Positions 34,671 through 45,455 of a DNA stretch of 64,000 nt are shown here, piece by piece. The DNA comes from Taxillus chinensis. Its lineage: Eukaryota > Streptophyta > Magnoliopsida > Santalales > Loranthaceae. The notes beneath the pieces are model-generated. The model was not told the origin of the DNA. It searched no databases and worked only from the letters and a program-made list of their open reading frames with translations. Both the position numbers and the translations under genes were made by a program. Numbering within the stretch: the first letter of the stretch is position 1; every line of letters begins with the position of its first letter. Location of the stretch: assembly GCA_023512835.1 (NCBI GenBank), contig CM042087.1, positions 21,829,260 through 21,893,259 on the forward strand. Reading direction: 5' to 3'.

Positions 34671-35444
34671 TCCAGTAATTTATTATATTTTTGGGTTTTT
34701 TAATATTTAACCAAAATAACATAATCAATGCAATAATTACAATAAAGGAATCTAAAAGTACAAGTAAAGGAATATACTTTTTAGAAAAGCAAAAGTGTAG
34801 GAATCTACTTTATAAAAGTAAATTAATGATGCACCTTTTAAAAGCAAAAAAGGTATATACAATAATAATAAAAAACAATTTATAATTATAGAGGTGAGAC
34901 ACGGACGTGGAACACAATAAGAAAACATAATTAAACAATCAATATTAAGCACAACATAACACAACAATATACCACAACAATAAAGAGACAGATAAGCACA
35001 AAATCCAGTAACTTAAGTGTGTGACGATGGCTGCTGCGTGCCCAATGAAGGACCTCAAAGCAAGTGATAACCCAAACTAGAATAACGTTACCTCGATCAT
35101 AATTCACGGTGGTGGATGGAGTCTTAGTAAGCTGCACGCCCATAAAGGACCTCAAAGCAAAACAATAGACTATTGCTGCGCGCCTAATTAAGGACTTCAA
35201 AGCAATACCACACGGCCAATTAAGGACATCAAAGTAATCTTCGCATGCCCAAATATAGACCTCAAAGCAATCATGGCGAAGGTAATCGAAGACGTCAAAC
35301 GGTCAATGATGTAGAGTAAAAGGTCAGGCCGGTACATTGGCTTAACTCAAGGTATTACTGCCCAAACACGCCTATCCATCGGCTTCAACGGGACTTACTT
35401 CCTTGGATCTAACACCTTACTCTACCATACCTGCGATCAGCAAG
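34671..35444 (-). other. leader of viral copy B
   Basis: Non-coding sequence between the primer-binding site and the first broken ORF. The part next to the site (35290-35440) matches the leader of copy C (CCTTGAGTTAAGCCAA, CGGCCTGAC). Six degenerate repeats lie at 35045-35300. Confidence 0.6.
35045..35300. repeat. degenerate GACCTCAAAGCAA tandem repeat
   Basis: GAAGGACCTCAAAGCAA, AAAGGACCTCAAAGCAA, TAAGGACTTCAAAGCAA, TAAGGACATCAAAGTAA, TATAGACCTCAAAGCAA and GAAGACGTCAAACGG recur at 35-100 bp spacing inside the viral leader. Confidence 0.8.
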
Positions 35445-35456
35445 GCTTTGATACCA
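35445..35456 (-). promoter_or_regulatory. primer-binding site, viral copy B
   Basis: On the minus strand it reads TGGTATCAAAGC, one base from the initiator-Met site, followed by a leader shared with copies A and C. Confidence 0.75.
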
Positions 35457-35726
35457 TTAGGGGGTGTGTCAATTTGTATCGAGCTTGTATACAACTTAAG
35501 TGTAATGAAGCCACTTTATGATCAGACCTTTACTATGATATAATATTTTGATCGAGCCTATCCTCCCTCCAATGGTACACTAGCTTACCAATGGGTGTAG
35601 AGGAACGCAACTTTCGTTACTATTATATCATAATAAAGGTCTGATCATAGTAAAGGTCCCATTTAGAGCTTAGGTTACCTTCTATCAAATGCTTCCCTTT
35701 AGCATTACTCTCCCACGTTTCTCCAT

Positions 35727-35737
35727 TGGTATCGAGC
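35727..35737 (+). promoter_or_regulatory. primer-binding site, viral copy C
   Basis: TGGTATCGAGC lacks one base of the initiator-Met site; GATCGCGGGTGTGGTAGGGT follows. It lies 270 bp from the copy B site in the opposite direction, so copies B and C are head to head. Confidence 0.75.
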
Positions 35738-35981
35738 CTGTCGATCGCGGGTGTGGTAGGGTAAGCATCGGATCGAAGGAGGTAAGTCCCGTGAAGTGGA
35801 CGGACAGGCGTGAGGGCAGTAAAACCTTGAGTTAAGCCAACGTATCGGCCTGACTTTGATCCATATTCCATCGACGCTTGTCATCTTGAAGTATCTACCC
35901 CTACGAACCATCCCCCTCGTGACTTACCGTACTATTTTCTTTTCTTTCTTGTAGCGTGTTCAATAAGCAATCTTTTCCAAT

Positions 35982-36960
35982 ATGAATTCCCCCTCTTTTA
36001 CTATAGATAAAACCTATTTACATAATGACTTTTACTCGAGAAAAATAAAGAAAAACGTTTATGGTTTTTTGAATATTTCTTCGATACTCGGCACGACATC
36101 CAAGTAAAATATTATTCTCACCTTTTTGAACACCAAACCCAAATCCTTTTCTTTGATTGGTTTGAAAAATATTTTAATGAACAACATTGGAACGAAATCA
36201 TGGATTTTCCTTCCCTTCATGTCTCAAAGAAGAAAAAATCTCGACTAAAGAAGATAGTGCATATCTCTGCATTTACCTCCTACTTCTTAGCCTAGTAAAC
36301 TAGAAGAAGAAGAATCCTTCCCTACTTCTCATAAAATTTATGTCCTCACCAACGAACAAGATACTTTTGTTGGTATTCTCCAACAGTTGAAAATCTGGTT
36401 CTTTATAAACAACTCTTCCGTCAATTATTTCCCCAAAATACTATCTCTCCTTTACCACCAATTTTCCTAAATGTTCATCCAAATCATTATCAACCTTCAA
36501 ATCCTGCTCCACCATTACAAATTTTGCAACAAGAAGTCAAAATAATTAAAGAACAAATTAATCGGGTTTAACAAATTAAAAGATCAACATTTTTCGGACT
36601 ATACTTTATTACCAAAACCACCAAACTATGATTCAATTTCACCCGCCTAGCATATTATTTCTCAAAAATATTTTCTTAAAATTATAATCAAATTTTCTGA
36701 CAATTTTACTCTTGATAAAATCACACTTTTTTGATCTTGGTGCGACCTCGATTGGATTAAAGAAGGTATTATTCCTTGAAGATTTCAACAACCTTCTAAA
36801 CAAACTCTTCTTGCTGCCAATAATCAACAACTTCCTACCAAATATAAAATTGAAGCTTCTATTATAAGTCGAAACATCCAAATTCAAACTATTTTTGTTC
36901 TTCTTTCTGATATTCAACATAATGTTATTCTAGGAATACCATTTATCCATTTAATTACTC
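35982..36960 (+). pseudogene. endogenous pararetrovirus copy C, capsid-to-protease region
   Basis: An ATG at 35982 follows a TTTCTTTCTTGTAG acceptor-like site and opens MNSPSFTIDKTYLHNDF. The frame is lost within about 100 codons, and later pieces appear in other frames. Around 36840-36950, a stretch with KIEASIISRNIQIQ and DIQHNVILGIPFI looks like the second half of a retroviral-type aspartic protease. The catalytic DTG is not evident. Much of the region expected between leader and protease is missing. Confidence 0.55.
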
Positions 36961-37329
36961 CTTACACAGTTCATCATGATCATATTTCATCAAATTCTTT
37001 CTCTTCAGAACTTAATTTTCCCTTCCTTGGACAATCCCACACACGTACCTTAGATTTATTAACCACGCAAAATATTTTCAACAATGAACTTCATAATACC
37101 ATCAATGGGAAAAAAGGCTCATCTTTCTCATCTTACCCAATCTATTTTAAATCTCAAAATTAAAGAACAACTTCTACAAAATTCAACTAAATCCAAAATC
37201 AATTCTTTTCAAAAACAAATCGAGAGCTTTGTTTTGATATTCCAAATGTTTTGGGATAAAACAACATATAGTTGATTTACCTTATGAAAAAAGACTTTTC
37301 CGATAAAAATATCCCCACTAAAGCTGCCC

Positions 37330-38577
37330 TATTCAAATGAACCAAGAACTTGAAAATTATTGTAGAAAAGAAATCCAAGATTTAGAATCCAAAGGTTTAA
37401 TTCAAAAATCTAGGTCCCCTCGGGTCTTGTGTTGCTTTTGTGTTAACAAAAATGCTTGAAATAGAAAGAGGTACACCTAGACTTGTCATTAACTACAAAC
37501 CACTTAACAAAGCACTTTAATGGATTAGTTACCCAATTCCAAACAAAAAGATCTTTTACAAAAACTTTATTCTTCAAATATTTTTTCCAAATTTGACATG
37601 AAATTGGGATTCTAGCAAGTTCAAATTCATCCAAAAGATGTTACAAAATTACTTTTCTTGTTCCTTTTGGCCAATATGAATGGAAAGTAATGCCTTTCGG
37701 ATTAAAAAATGCTCCATTTGAATTTCAACGAATTATGAATGATATATTCAATTCATATTCTAATTTTTGTATTGTTTACATTGATGATGTTTTAGTTTTC
37801 TCCTTCTCTATTGAGCAACACTTTAAACATCTTAAAATATTCTTTCACGTTGTTAAACAAAATGGTCTAGTTATATCCAAACCTAAAATCTCTCTTTTTC
37901 AAATCAAAGTTCGCTTTTTAGGACATTATATTTCAAATGACATGATTACGCCAATAGAAAGAACCCTTGTCTTTGCTAAAAAATTTCCTAATAAAATATT
38001 AGACAAAACTCATCTTCAAAGATTTTTAAAGCTTAAATTATATATTAAACTTCTGTCCAAATATTAATTGCATTGCTAAGCCTCTTCATGATAGCTAAAA
38101 AAGAATCCTCCTCCGTGGAAGAAGAACATACTAATATTATTAAACAAATAAAAACCCAAGTTGAAACTATTCCTTGTCTTCATATTGCTTGATCCTAATC
38201 TTCCAAAAATAGTTGAAACCGATGCCTCGATCTTGGTTATGGTGGTATATTAAAACAATCCATTAATAATCGTGAACAAATCATCCAATTTACTTGGGTC
38301 ATTGGAATGCATGCTAGAAGAATTATTCATATCAAAAGAAATTCTTTCAATTGTTCTTTGTATTTCTAAATTTCAAAGTGACTTGTTAAATCAAAAAGTT
38401 CCTTCTTCGTATTGACTTCCAATCTGCCAAAGAAATATTACAAAAAGATGTCCAAAACCTTGCTTCCAAACAAATATTTGCTAGGTGGCAAGCTCTTAGT
38501 ATTTTTGATTTTGATATTGAATTTATTAAAGGTAGTAAGAATTATATTCTTGATTTTCTAACTTGTGAATTTTTATA
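37330..38577 (+). pseudogene. endogenous pararetrovirus copy C, reverse transcriptase and RNase H
   Basis: ORF 37690-38067 carries caulimovirid RT: MPFGLKNAPFEFQRIMND, the catalytic box YIDDV at 37777-37791, then SIEQHFKHLKIFF and VRFLGHYIS. Upstream (37340-37650) the finger region is broken by stops but shows RLVINYKPLNKAL-like sequence. Downstream, RNase H remnants run to a stop near 38577 (RWQALSIFDFDIEFIKGSKN). Such elements have no integrase, and none is seen. The residue pattern points to Caulimoviridae, perhaps a florendovirus- or petuvirus-like lineage. It is non-functional. Confidence 0.85.
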
Positions 38578-38639
38578 ATGCGAGTCCCGACCCCTTGAGG
38601 ACTGTTTCCATCTCTACCTTTCCATTAAATGGGGTGTAA

Positions 38640-39940
38640 AAAGAACAAAGGCAAAGAGGTCAAAGAGTTTCCCGAAGGTGATCCACAACAACATTTTCCT
38701 TAAATGGGCCTCCATTGTTGAAGGAGGAGAACAAGCTAATGTTGAAGCCTCTCCATCCTCCTCCATGGTCCAAGAATGGCTTGAAGCCTTATCAAAAAAC
38801 CCCCAAATGTTCTAAATGTTCCAAAACTAGTTTCCTACCAAAAACCCCAAAGATAATCTTGTTCAAAAAATCCAAGACCTACTGCCTTTTCCAAATACTT
38901 CTTCCCCCGTCCAACAAATTCCTACATCTTCAAAAGGAAAATGTATTCTTTCCTCCCATCAAAACCCACTCACACGATAGTTCTCAATTATCTTCACAAG
39001 TACTTATTTCCCAAACACCCTCGAGTTCACAAATTATATTGTTATCATCAAAATTACCTTCTTCCAAATATATTGACAAGTCAAATTACCAAAATATCTT
39101 TTCGATTGAAAATGATATTAGTTATTCCTTTCAAAAAGATTATCTTCAAAAATCTTTCCCCCAAATTACCATTTCAAACCCTCTGATCCTCAAAACCCAA
39201 ACTTACTACCGCTCTATCCTTGAATCCATGTTATGTAATTTTCAAAGACTTTCACCAAAATAATAATCATCCTTTTCTGCATATTGACATGTCGCATTAA
39301 AAGAATTCTTACGACCTCTGCTTGGAACCAACCTCTCCATGCTCCCAAGAGCCTTCAAATAATTCAAATTCCCCCGTCCTTCTTGTCCTACTTTTAATTA
39401 CTATGATTATCAACAAGCCTGGTTTAATACTTTCTTTATCCAAAATCCCCGACAAAGCCATTCCTGGCTCTTCCTTTTCCAACAAGAATTTCAACCTTTA
39501 AACTGTTCCATCTGGTTCTCCCATTGGTGGTCTTGGTTGGGATCCATTTATAAAATTTTCCCTCCCCAAATCCTTGAATCCTTTTACCTTTTCAAATCCA
39601 AATACCAGTTCTGACGATTCACTTTCCACAAATCTCACTATCATTTCGCTCGCACCTCCATGTCCCATGGGTACTCGCAATTGATATTATGCATTTCATG
39701 AATCACCCGAACAACCTCTCGTGCTTGTTCGCGAGTTTAAAGTCAAATGGTGGAATTCTTATAATATTCACCCAACTCTATAAACCTTCCATTCTTCAAT
39801 GGCTTTCCCAAACAAACTCCACCCCCATTACCCGCATATCTTACAAACCAAATTTTCTTCCCAAAGGCTTTTGCCCAAGCCCGATTAGCACGGGCCCAAT
39901 CGAAGAAGAATATTTGTACATTATCTTGATAGAATAACTG
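38640..39940 (+). pseudogene. endogenous pararetrovirus second ORF region
   Basis: After the pol stop, ORF 38715-39263 (182 codons; Lys, Ser and Pro-rich) and a further broken stretch to about 39937 follow on the same strand. Short words such as LVREFKVKWWNSYN (near 39730) look protein-like. Position after the polyprotein suggests the second ORF found in some caulimovirids, of unknown function. No motif supports a specific role. Confidence 0.5.
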
Positions 39941-39999
39941 GTGACCCATAAAAACATAAAAACATATCTAATACCATGTGTAGTTGGTTAGAATAACTA

Positions 40000-40545
40000 C
40001 ACCTTATTAGGCAAACGGCGCCTAATGGGCCTTCATCAAATCCGTTAATCGCTGTGGATTTGTGAAAAATCAATATAGGCCTATTCCCAATAGCCTCCAC
40101 AAATGATCCAAGATGTCTCTCCAAATAAGGCTCAATCACAACGGCCCATTATTTTTTTTTAAAAAAAGTTGGCCCATTCAAATTTATCAGGCCTAATCCT
40201 AGCGGCCCAAAGCGGTCCATGGCAAAACCCGTGTTGTCACCAGTCCAAAGTTCATCTATAGTATTTGGCTCCGGGCCCCGGTCTGAAACACGGGCCCAAA
40301 GCCCATTTCAAAGCAAAGCCCAAGACTCTACGGCCATTTTGCGAGTCACGGCTCGGGGAAAAGCTATTCGCGAGGCCCATGATGTTAAGCCCAAGTCCAA
40401 GGTTTCATTTATCGTTCATAGCCCACGTGGCATTATAAAAAAAAAAAAAGTCAAAGTCAAAGTCAAATTCCTAAGTTACCCCTTCCCCTTCTTGAAGCCT
40501 CCTCCCATGCCTATATAAGGAGACTCCCCCTCTTTCCTTATAGCC
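40000..40545 (+). promoter_or_regulatory. pararetroviral promoter-like region
   Basis: Six GGCCCA/TGGGCC words and several more GCCCA lie between 40020 and 40430. A palindromic G-box CCACGTGG is at 40423-40430, three AGTCAA repeats at about 40449-40468, and a TATA box TATATAA at 40512-40518. A long pyrimidine-rich leader (CTCTCTTTCTCTCTCTC) follows from about 40568. This order fits the promoter and RNA start of the integrated virus. Activity is not shown. Confidence 0.6.
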
Positions 40546-40976
40546 TTCATTCTCCAAGCATACACATACTCTCTTTCTCTCTCTCTCCCTCTCCGAGAGC
40601 TTCTCTCTCCTCCTCTCCTTCTCCGTGAACCTCTCCTCCTCCTCAGACCGGACCTCTCCGTGTGATTCTTCCCTCCTTCTCCCCCTTCTCTTCTTAATTA
40701 AGTTTATTTTACAAGATGCTTGGTTGAAGCTCCGAAGTTGTATTTTCTTTTATTCTAAAGGTTAGTACAAAGGTTTGTATATGTATTTCAAAGTTTCTTA
40801 ATGAAATAAATTATTCTTTTCTTACCTTATCTCTCTCTTCCCCGATCCTTTTCTATATTTATGTACGTACATATATGTCGTTGATATATATGTATATTAA
40901 TATATAAAGTATATATTTACATATATGTATACAACCCCATGACTATGTCTTAGCTTTCGTCATGGAGGATTTTAAT

Positions 40977-41024
<48 letters not shown>

Positions 41025-41450
41025 ATGCACTGCTATGACCCCATGATTACATGCCTAGCTTTGGGTCGTGGAGGTTTTAATTTAATAAATATTGTTATAT
41101 CTTATTAGTCCCTTTCCCCTTTTCTTATTTTCTTTATGCGAACGAACGAGACATAATTATGTTTTGTCTCTATTAGTTTACTTTTACTTTAAGTCGCTTT
41201 CCTCTTTCTTAAAGTCTTTGTGTGGGCTCCACTAGCCATTATTTTTGCTTGTCTTATTAGTTTACTTTTATGTGTTAAACAATTAAAAAGAAAATAACAT
41301 AAAAATTAAAAGATTAAAGAAGATATTGGTATATTGGTTGGAAACCGATAACCTCCTCCATTGGTGAGGCACTTTTGGTGTAAACAACGCCACGTACCAA
41401 TAATTAAAAATATAGGGTAGTAATAATCACGCTTCCATTCGTTTCTCCAT
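40546..41450 (+). other. transcribed leader of the viral unit
   Basis: A pyrimidine-rich start, then AT-rich DNA with two copies of a 45-bp segment (CCCCATGACTATGTCTTAGC at 40936 and CCCCATGATTACATGCCTAG at 41038) that flank an (AT)n(GT)n run at 40979-41020. It ends at a further primer-binding-like site at 41451. Confidence 0.45.
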
Positions 41451-41462
41451 TGGTATTAGAGC
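41451..41462 (+). promoter_or_regulatory. second primer-binding-like site after copy C
   Basis: TGGTATTAGAGC is one base from the initiator-Met site, with GTTTCTCCAT just upstream exactly as at copy C (35716-35726). Copy C is thus bounded by the same landmark on both sides, 5.72 kb apart. Confidence 0.65.
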
Positions 41463-41567
41463 TTAAGTGACCTTCTATCATCCAGTGAAGATAAAGCTTT
41501 AGAGGATCAAGTACATTACACTACTTTGATACTGCGTTGCTCGACCAAGGAACCTATACATATATAG

Positions 41568-42125
41568 AGTAATGCTAAAGGGAAAATGAGTCGGCAAGCT
41601 TATAAAGTGCAATTTAATTTATAACCATCAGATCTCAATTAAATTAATCGACAATTTCTAAATAAATAATAAACCAAAAATACCCTTTCTCCCTCTCTCT
41701 TCTTTAACGTGTTATCTCTCTCACGCACGAGTAACTCTCGCGCAAAACCCTACACATCGTCTCCACCTTTTCCGGCTCGCTGCCCTCCCAATGACCGTGC
41801 TTGGGATGCCAACGGTCGTTCTAGCACACACGACACCATCCCCGTCCTTCGAATGACTAGAAGGCCTCAGCTCAGCGCAAACCACACCAAATGGCCGCCT
41901 CTTACATCCGAATGAAGACCATCTTTGATTACGTCAACGCCATCTCCGCTTCTGGTCCAACGGTGCAAACACGGGTATAATGGAGAAGATAATAATAAAC
42001 CATTGATGTACTTTTATTTATTTATTTATTCTAACAATTATAAAATCCATCATTTTTGCTACATCTTTGTTCATCGTTTTCCTCTCATCCATCATTTATG
42101 TTGTGTTCAAAGCAATGACCAAGTC
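41568..42125 (+). repeat. left TIR of the Pack-MULE
   Basis: Pairs with 44917-45455. Shared blocks include GTGCAATTTAATTTATAACC and ATGGAGAAGATAATAATAAA. Confidence 0.85.
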
Positions 42126-43975
42126 ATATTTAGCTATTGATTATACAATTATAACAATTATTGGGTGATTTGTCATTTCGTTGTCGCATCGTATTGTTTT
42201 TTCGAAGTCGTCTCGTACACTCTATACACTATGGTGAAGGCCATAAACGAATCTAGGCATTATTTAGAGAATAAGAATTTTTGTTATGCTTGCTAGGGGA
42301 GAAGATGATAATAAACCATTGATGTGATTTTATTTATTTATCTATTCCAATTAAAAAATCGACATGCTAGAAATACATCTTATAAGCCTAGATAACATGA
42401 TGTTTGTCTTTGTGTTGATGTTGTGTTATTTCGATAACGTGATGTTTGTGCCGTGTTGATGTTTGTGTACTTTGAACATGATGTTTGTGGTGTTAAGAAA
42501 AGATTTTTTATACCTTGTTGGAAATTATAACATTATTACAATATAATGTAGTTCGGAATTATAATATTTTGACATTTTGATCTTATACAATGTTTTATTA
42601 TTAATTACATATATTGAATAAAAGATGGGATTAACTCACTTGTAGTTGAATTGGGCCCATTAATATTGCAATATTGTTTATAATTTTGAATATGATTATG
42701 TGTTTGTTTAGTTATTTTAAATAAATATGTTTAGTCGTGTTAAATCATTGTAATTGTTTATTTCATCATTTTATAGATCTTCTATCACCATGTCAAATGG
42801 AACTTGAGGAATGTTCTACTCAAACCGGAAATAATGGGGCATCAAATAAAGCTGTATGAAGTTAAACAATATAAGTGTTGCCCATGTGGAAGAAGTTAGT
42901 CGGGTTGAAGGCTTCTCGACTAGTACTATATGTTATTTTTAGCTTTATGAATCATTATGCTATTAAATTTTTGTTAATTTTTTCATTAGAGCAAAGTCTA
43001 CATCACGGAAAGCTCTTTTCATGGGGTTTTACCGAGATTCTGGGGATACTTTGTTGGTTTTATTTTGGCCCCTGGGGACATGTCCTAGTTTGGCTCGCTT
43101 TGATGTAATGTTAGTGTTCTTATTAATAAAATAATTTAGTTCCCCCTTAAAATTATTTGGTTTTTTCATTTTGTGATCTATTAAATACTGCCGTTATGTA
43201 ATATGTTAAATAACAATGCACCACTTTTCTATCAACGCCAATCACTTTTTATGGTTTGTTTTTGTAATTTGTTCTTTTAATCACCATAAATAGCAAATGA
43301 ATCAAAAAAAAAACTGTGGGAGCAGCATGCCTTTCCATCAATGCCAATCACTTTCCTTGAAAGCTAATATTTACACCAATCATGGAACGCACCTCTGCAA
43401 ATTGCCATTTTTGAATTCACAACATGTTGGATGTGCCTGTAACTTCATACATGATCAGTAACTTCATGTTTATACATGTCATGTTAGGCACGAAGGATAA
43501 ATGGAAGTTTGTCATGTTAGCCAAGAGTGTTTCAAAATTTAATTGGATTGAATTATAAAATCTAAATTCCCAGGCAACAAGATAATAAAATTGATAGAAT
43601 CATTACAATTTTCAGCCTACGTATAAAACTTCATATAAAAATAATGAGGACACGTACAACCATGATTCACTTTCATTGCCTTATAACCTTACATCCTTCC
43701 ACTTTATGCAATGTGGAAACCTCAATAACAAACTTCATAACCAACACATACCAAGACACACGTAAAGAGACATCCAAAACATATATAGTTACACAGAATT
43801 AACGTCCACACCAACAAAAATCCACCAAGCTTCATCGTGTAGAATTCTGGTTATCACTATCCTTGCAGGAGTCCAGCATCATCACTCCCTGAAAGCCACA
43901 TTGCCTTCATCATCACAACACATCAATACTGCTCCTCATCAGTTCTGCTTCTGTGTTTAAGAGCGGACACAATTT

Positions 43976-44790
43976 TTTTATCTCTCACATGAATAAGCCA
44001 ATTCTTCGACTTTGTAATTAGTTTTGGAACTGTATTCTCGGGTATGACAACTTCCAGGATACTCCGGGTAATGGGAGGTACTGAGATCCTAAAAGATGAA
44101 GATGTACAGAAGGTAAACATTTAATGGTGATTACAAGAAGGATGTCATCTAAATTAAAAGAACAAGTGACTCACTGCCTCCTTAAACCACTCAGCACATC
44201 TTCTTCTTGACGCTCGCTATCCTTTTGTTTTGCTGCTATGTCACCAGAACTTCCAGAGTCCTGCATAATAATAAACAGTATAATCTTACACGTCCAAAAT
44301 CTTGGGTTTGTTTTTGCATTGGCATTTACTTTTCCGTCAGGCCAAAAAACACAAGCACCTATATAAAATGAAGTCATTCATACCTTTCACTCTTCCACAG
44401 ATTGATATATGTATCAAATGTCAACAACATGTCATTTTGTTTTACTTACCAGACATCAATCAATTACAACTTCAAACATTTATCAGAAAACAAAAAAGTT
44501 TTAAAGCAACTTGTAAGATAATGCAACGTACCCTTTTCTAATTCGTAGGAATTAGTACCTTCAATGGGTGTGGTGCAACATTATGATATGTTGCAGTAGG
44601 AGGATCTCTTCCAGAGTAAACTTCAGAAGCCAGAGTTACTTTATTAGGATAATTTATTTCCACCCATAAGGTATTCCCTTGAGAGCCCAGCAACGTCTCT
44701 TTTTTAAACAACTCCCCTGTATAAGTGACTTCGCAATCTTGATGTCACCTCAACAAGTGCATCTCGAGCTGCTTTTATCTCCCCTATAAT
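43976..44790 (-). pseudogene. captured fragment of a KH-domain RNA-binding protein gene
   Basis: Minus strand, three exons with GT-AG introns. Exon 1 (44790-44559) follows a CCCTAG acceptor and encodes the C-terminal part of a KH domain (GEIKAARDALVEVTSRLRSH), then a linker with YSGRDPPTATYHNVAPHPLK. Exon 2 (44260-44175) encodes DSGSSGDIAAKQKDSERQEE and continues in phase. Exon 3 (from 44088) encodes the start of the next KH domain, RSILEVVIPENTVPKLITKS, and then loses similarity. The plant KH proteins most like this are of the HEN4/PCBP-like type (from memory). Exon 1 has a +1 shift in a GGGG run. Retained introns mean capture at the DNA level. Not a functional gene. Confidence 0.75.
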
Positions 44791-44916
44791 CTAGGGGAAA
44801 ATTAAGGTCCAATTTTAAAATGTAGAGAATTAGATATGGCCCATTGGGTTCTTGTTTGGTCATAGGAAATGCCGAAGCTTAAGTTGAAAGCCAACATTCT
44901 TTTATCTTTTATCTTG

Positions 44917-45455
44917 GCCACTGCTCTAAACACAGCATAAACGATGGATGAGCAAAAATGAAGAATTAGAAATGAGCAAAAACGATGGATTTTATAATTG
45001 TTAGAATAAATAAATAAATAAAAGTACATCAATAGTTTATTATTATCTTCTCCATTGTACCTGTGTTTGCACCATCAACGGAAGCAGAGATGCCATTGAC
45101 GGAATCAAAGATAGTCACTTCATTCATATGTAAGAGGCAGCCGAAGTATGGTGTGGTTCGTGGCTGACAGAGGCCACCTTCTAGTTTGTTTGAAGGATGG
45201 GGATGATCTCGTGTTGGAACGGCCATCGGCAACCGCATGGTCTCTGGGAGGGGTGGGCAGGGGATGGGGGAGACGATGCAGGTTTTGCACCGAGGGTTGA
45301 CTCGTGCGTAGCGGAGAGAAGAAGAGAGGGAGAGAGGGTATTTTTTGGTTTATTGTTATTTATTTAGAGCCGTTAGATTAATTTAATTGAGATCCGATGG
45401 TTATAAATTAAATTGCACTATAAGCTTGTTGCACTCACTTTCCTTTAGCATTACT
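44917..45455 (-). repeat. right TIR of the Pack-MULE
   Basis: Inverted copy of 41568-42125. Confidence 0.85.

Larger units (their letters stand above)
41568..45455. mobile_element. Mutator-like element with 0.55-kb TIRs (Pack-MULE)
   Basis: The ends AGTAATGCTAAAGGG (41568) and, inverted, AGTAATGCTAAAGGAAA (45455) start terminal inverted repeats of about 558 and 539 bp that match at roughly four of five bases. The interior carries host-gene exons on the minus strand instead of a transposase. Both outer flanks are TA-rich, with a long TA run on the right side. The 9-bp duplication cannot be told from the TA repeat. Confidence 0.85.

Noticed and set aside
43976..44790. Functional KH-domain gene
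   Set aside because: It is enclosed by the TIRs of a Mutator-like element, has a frame break in exon 1, and ends abruptly within the second KH domain.
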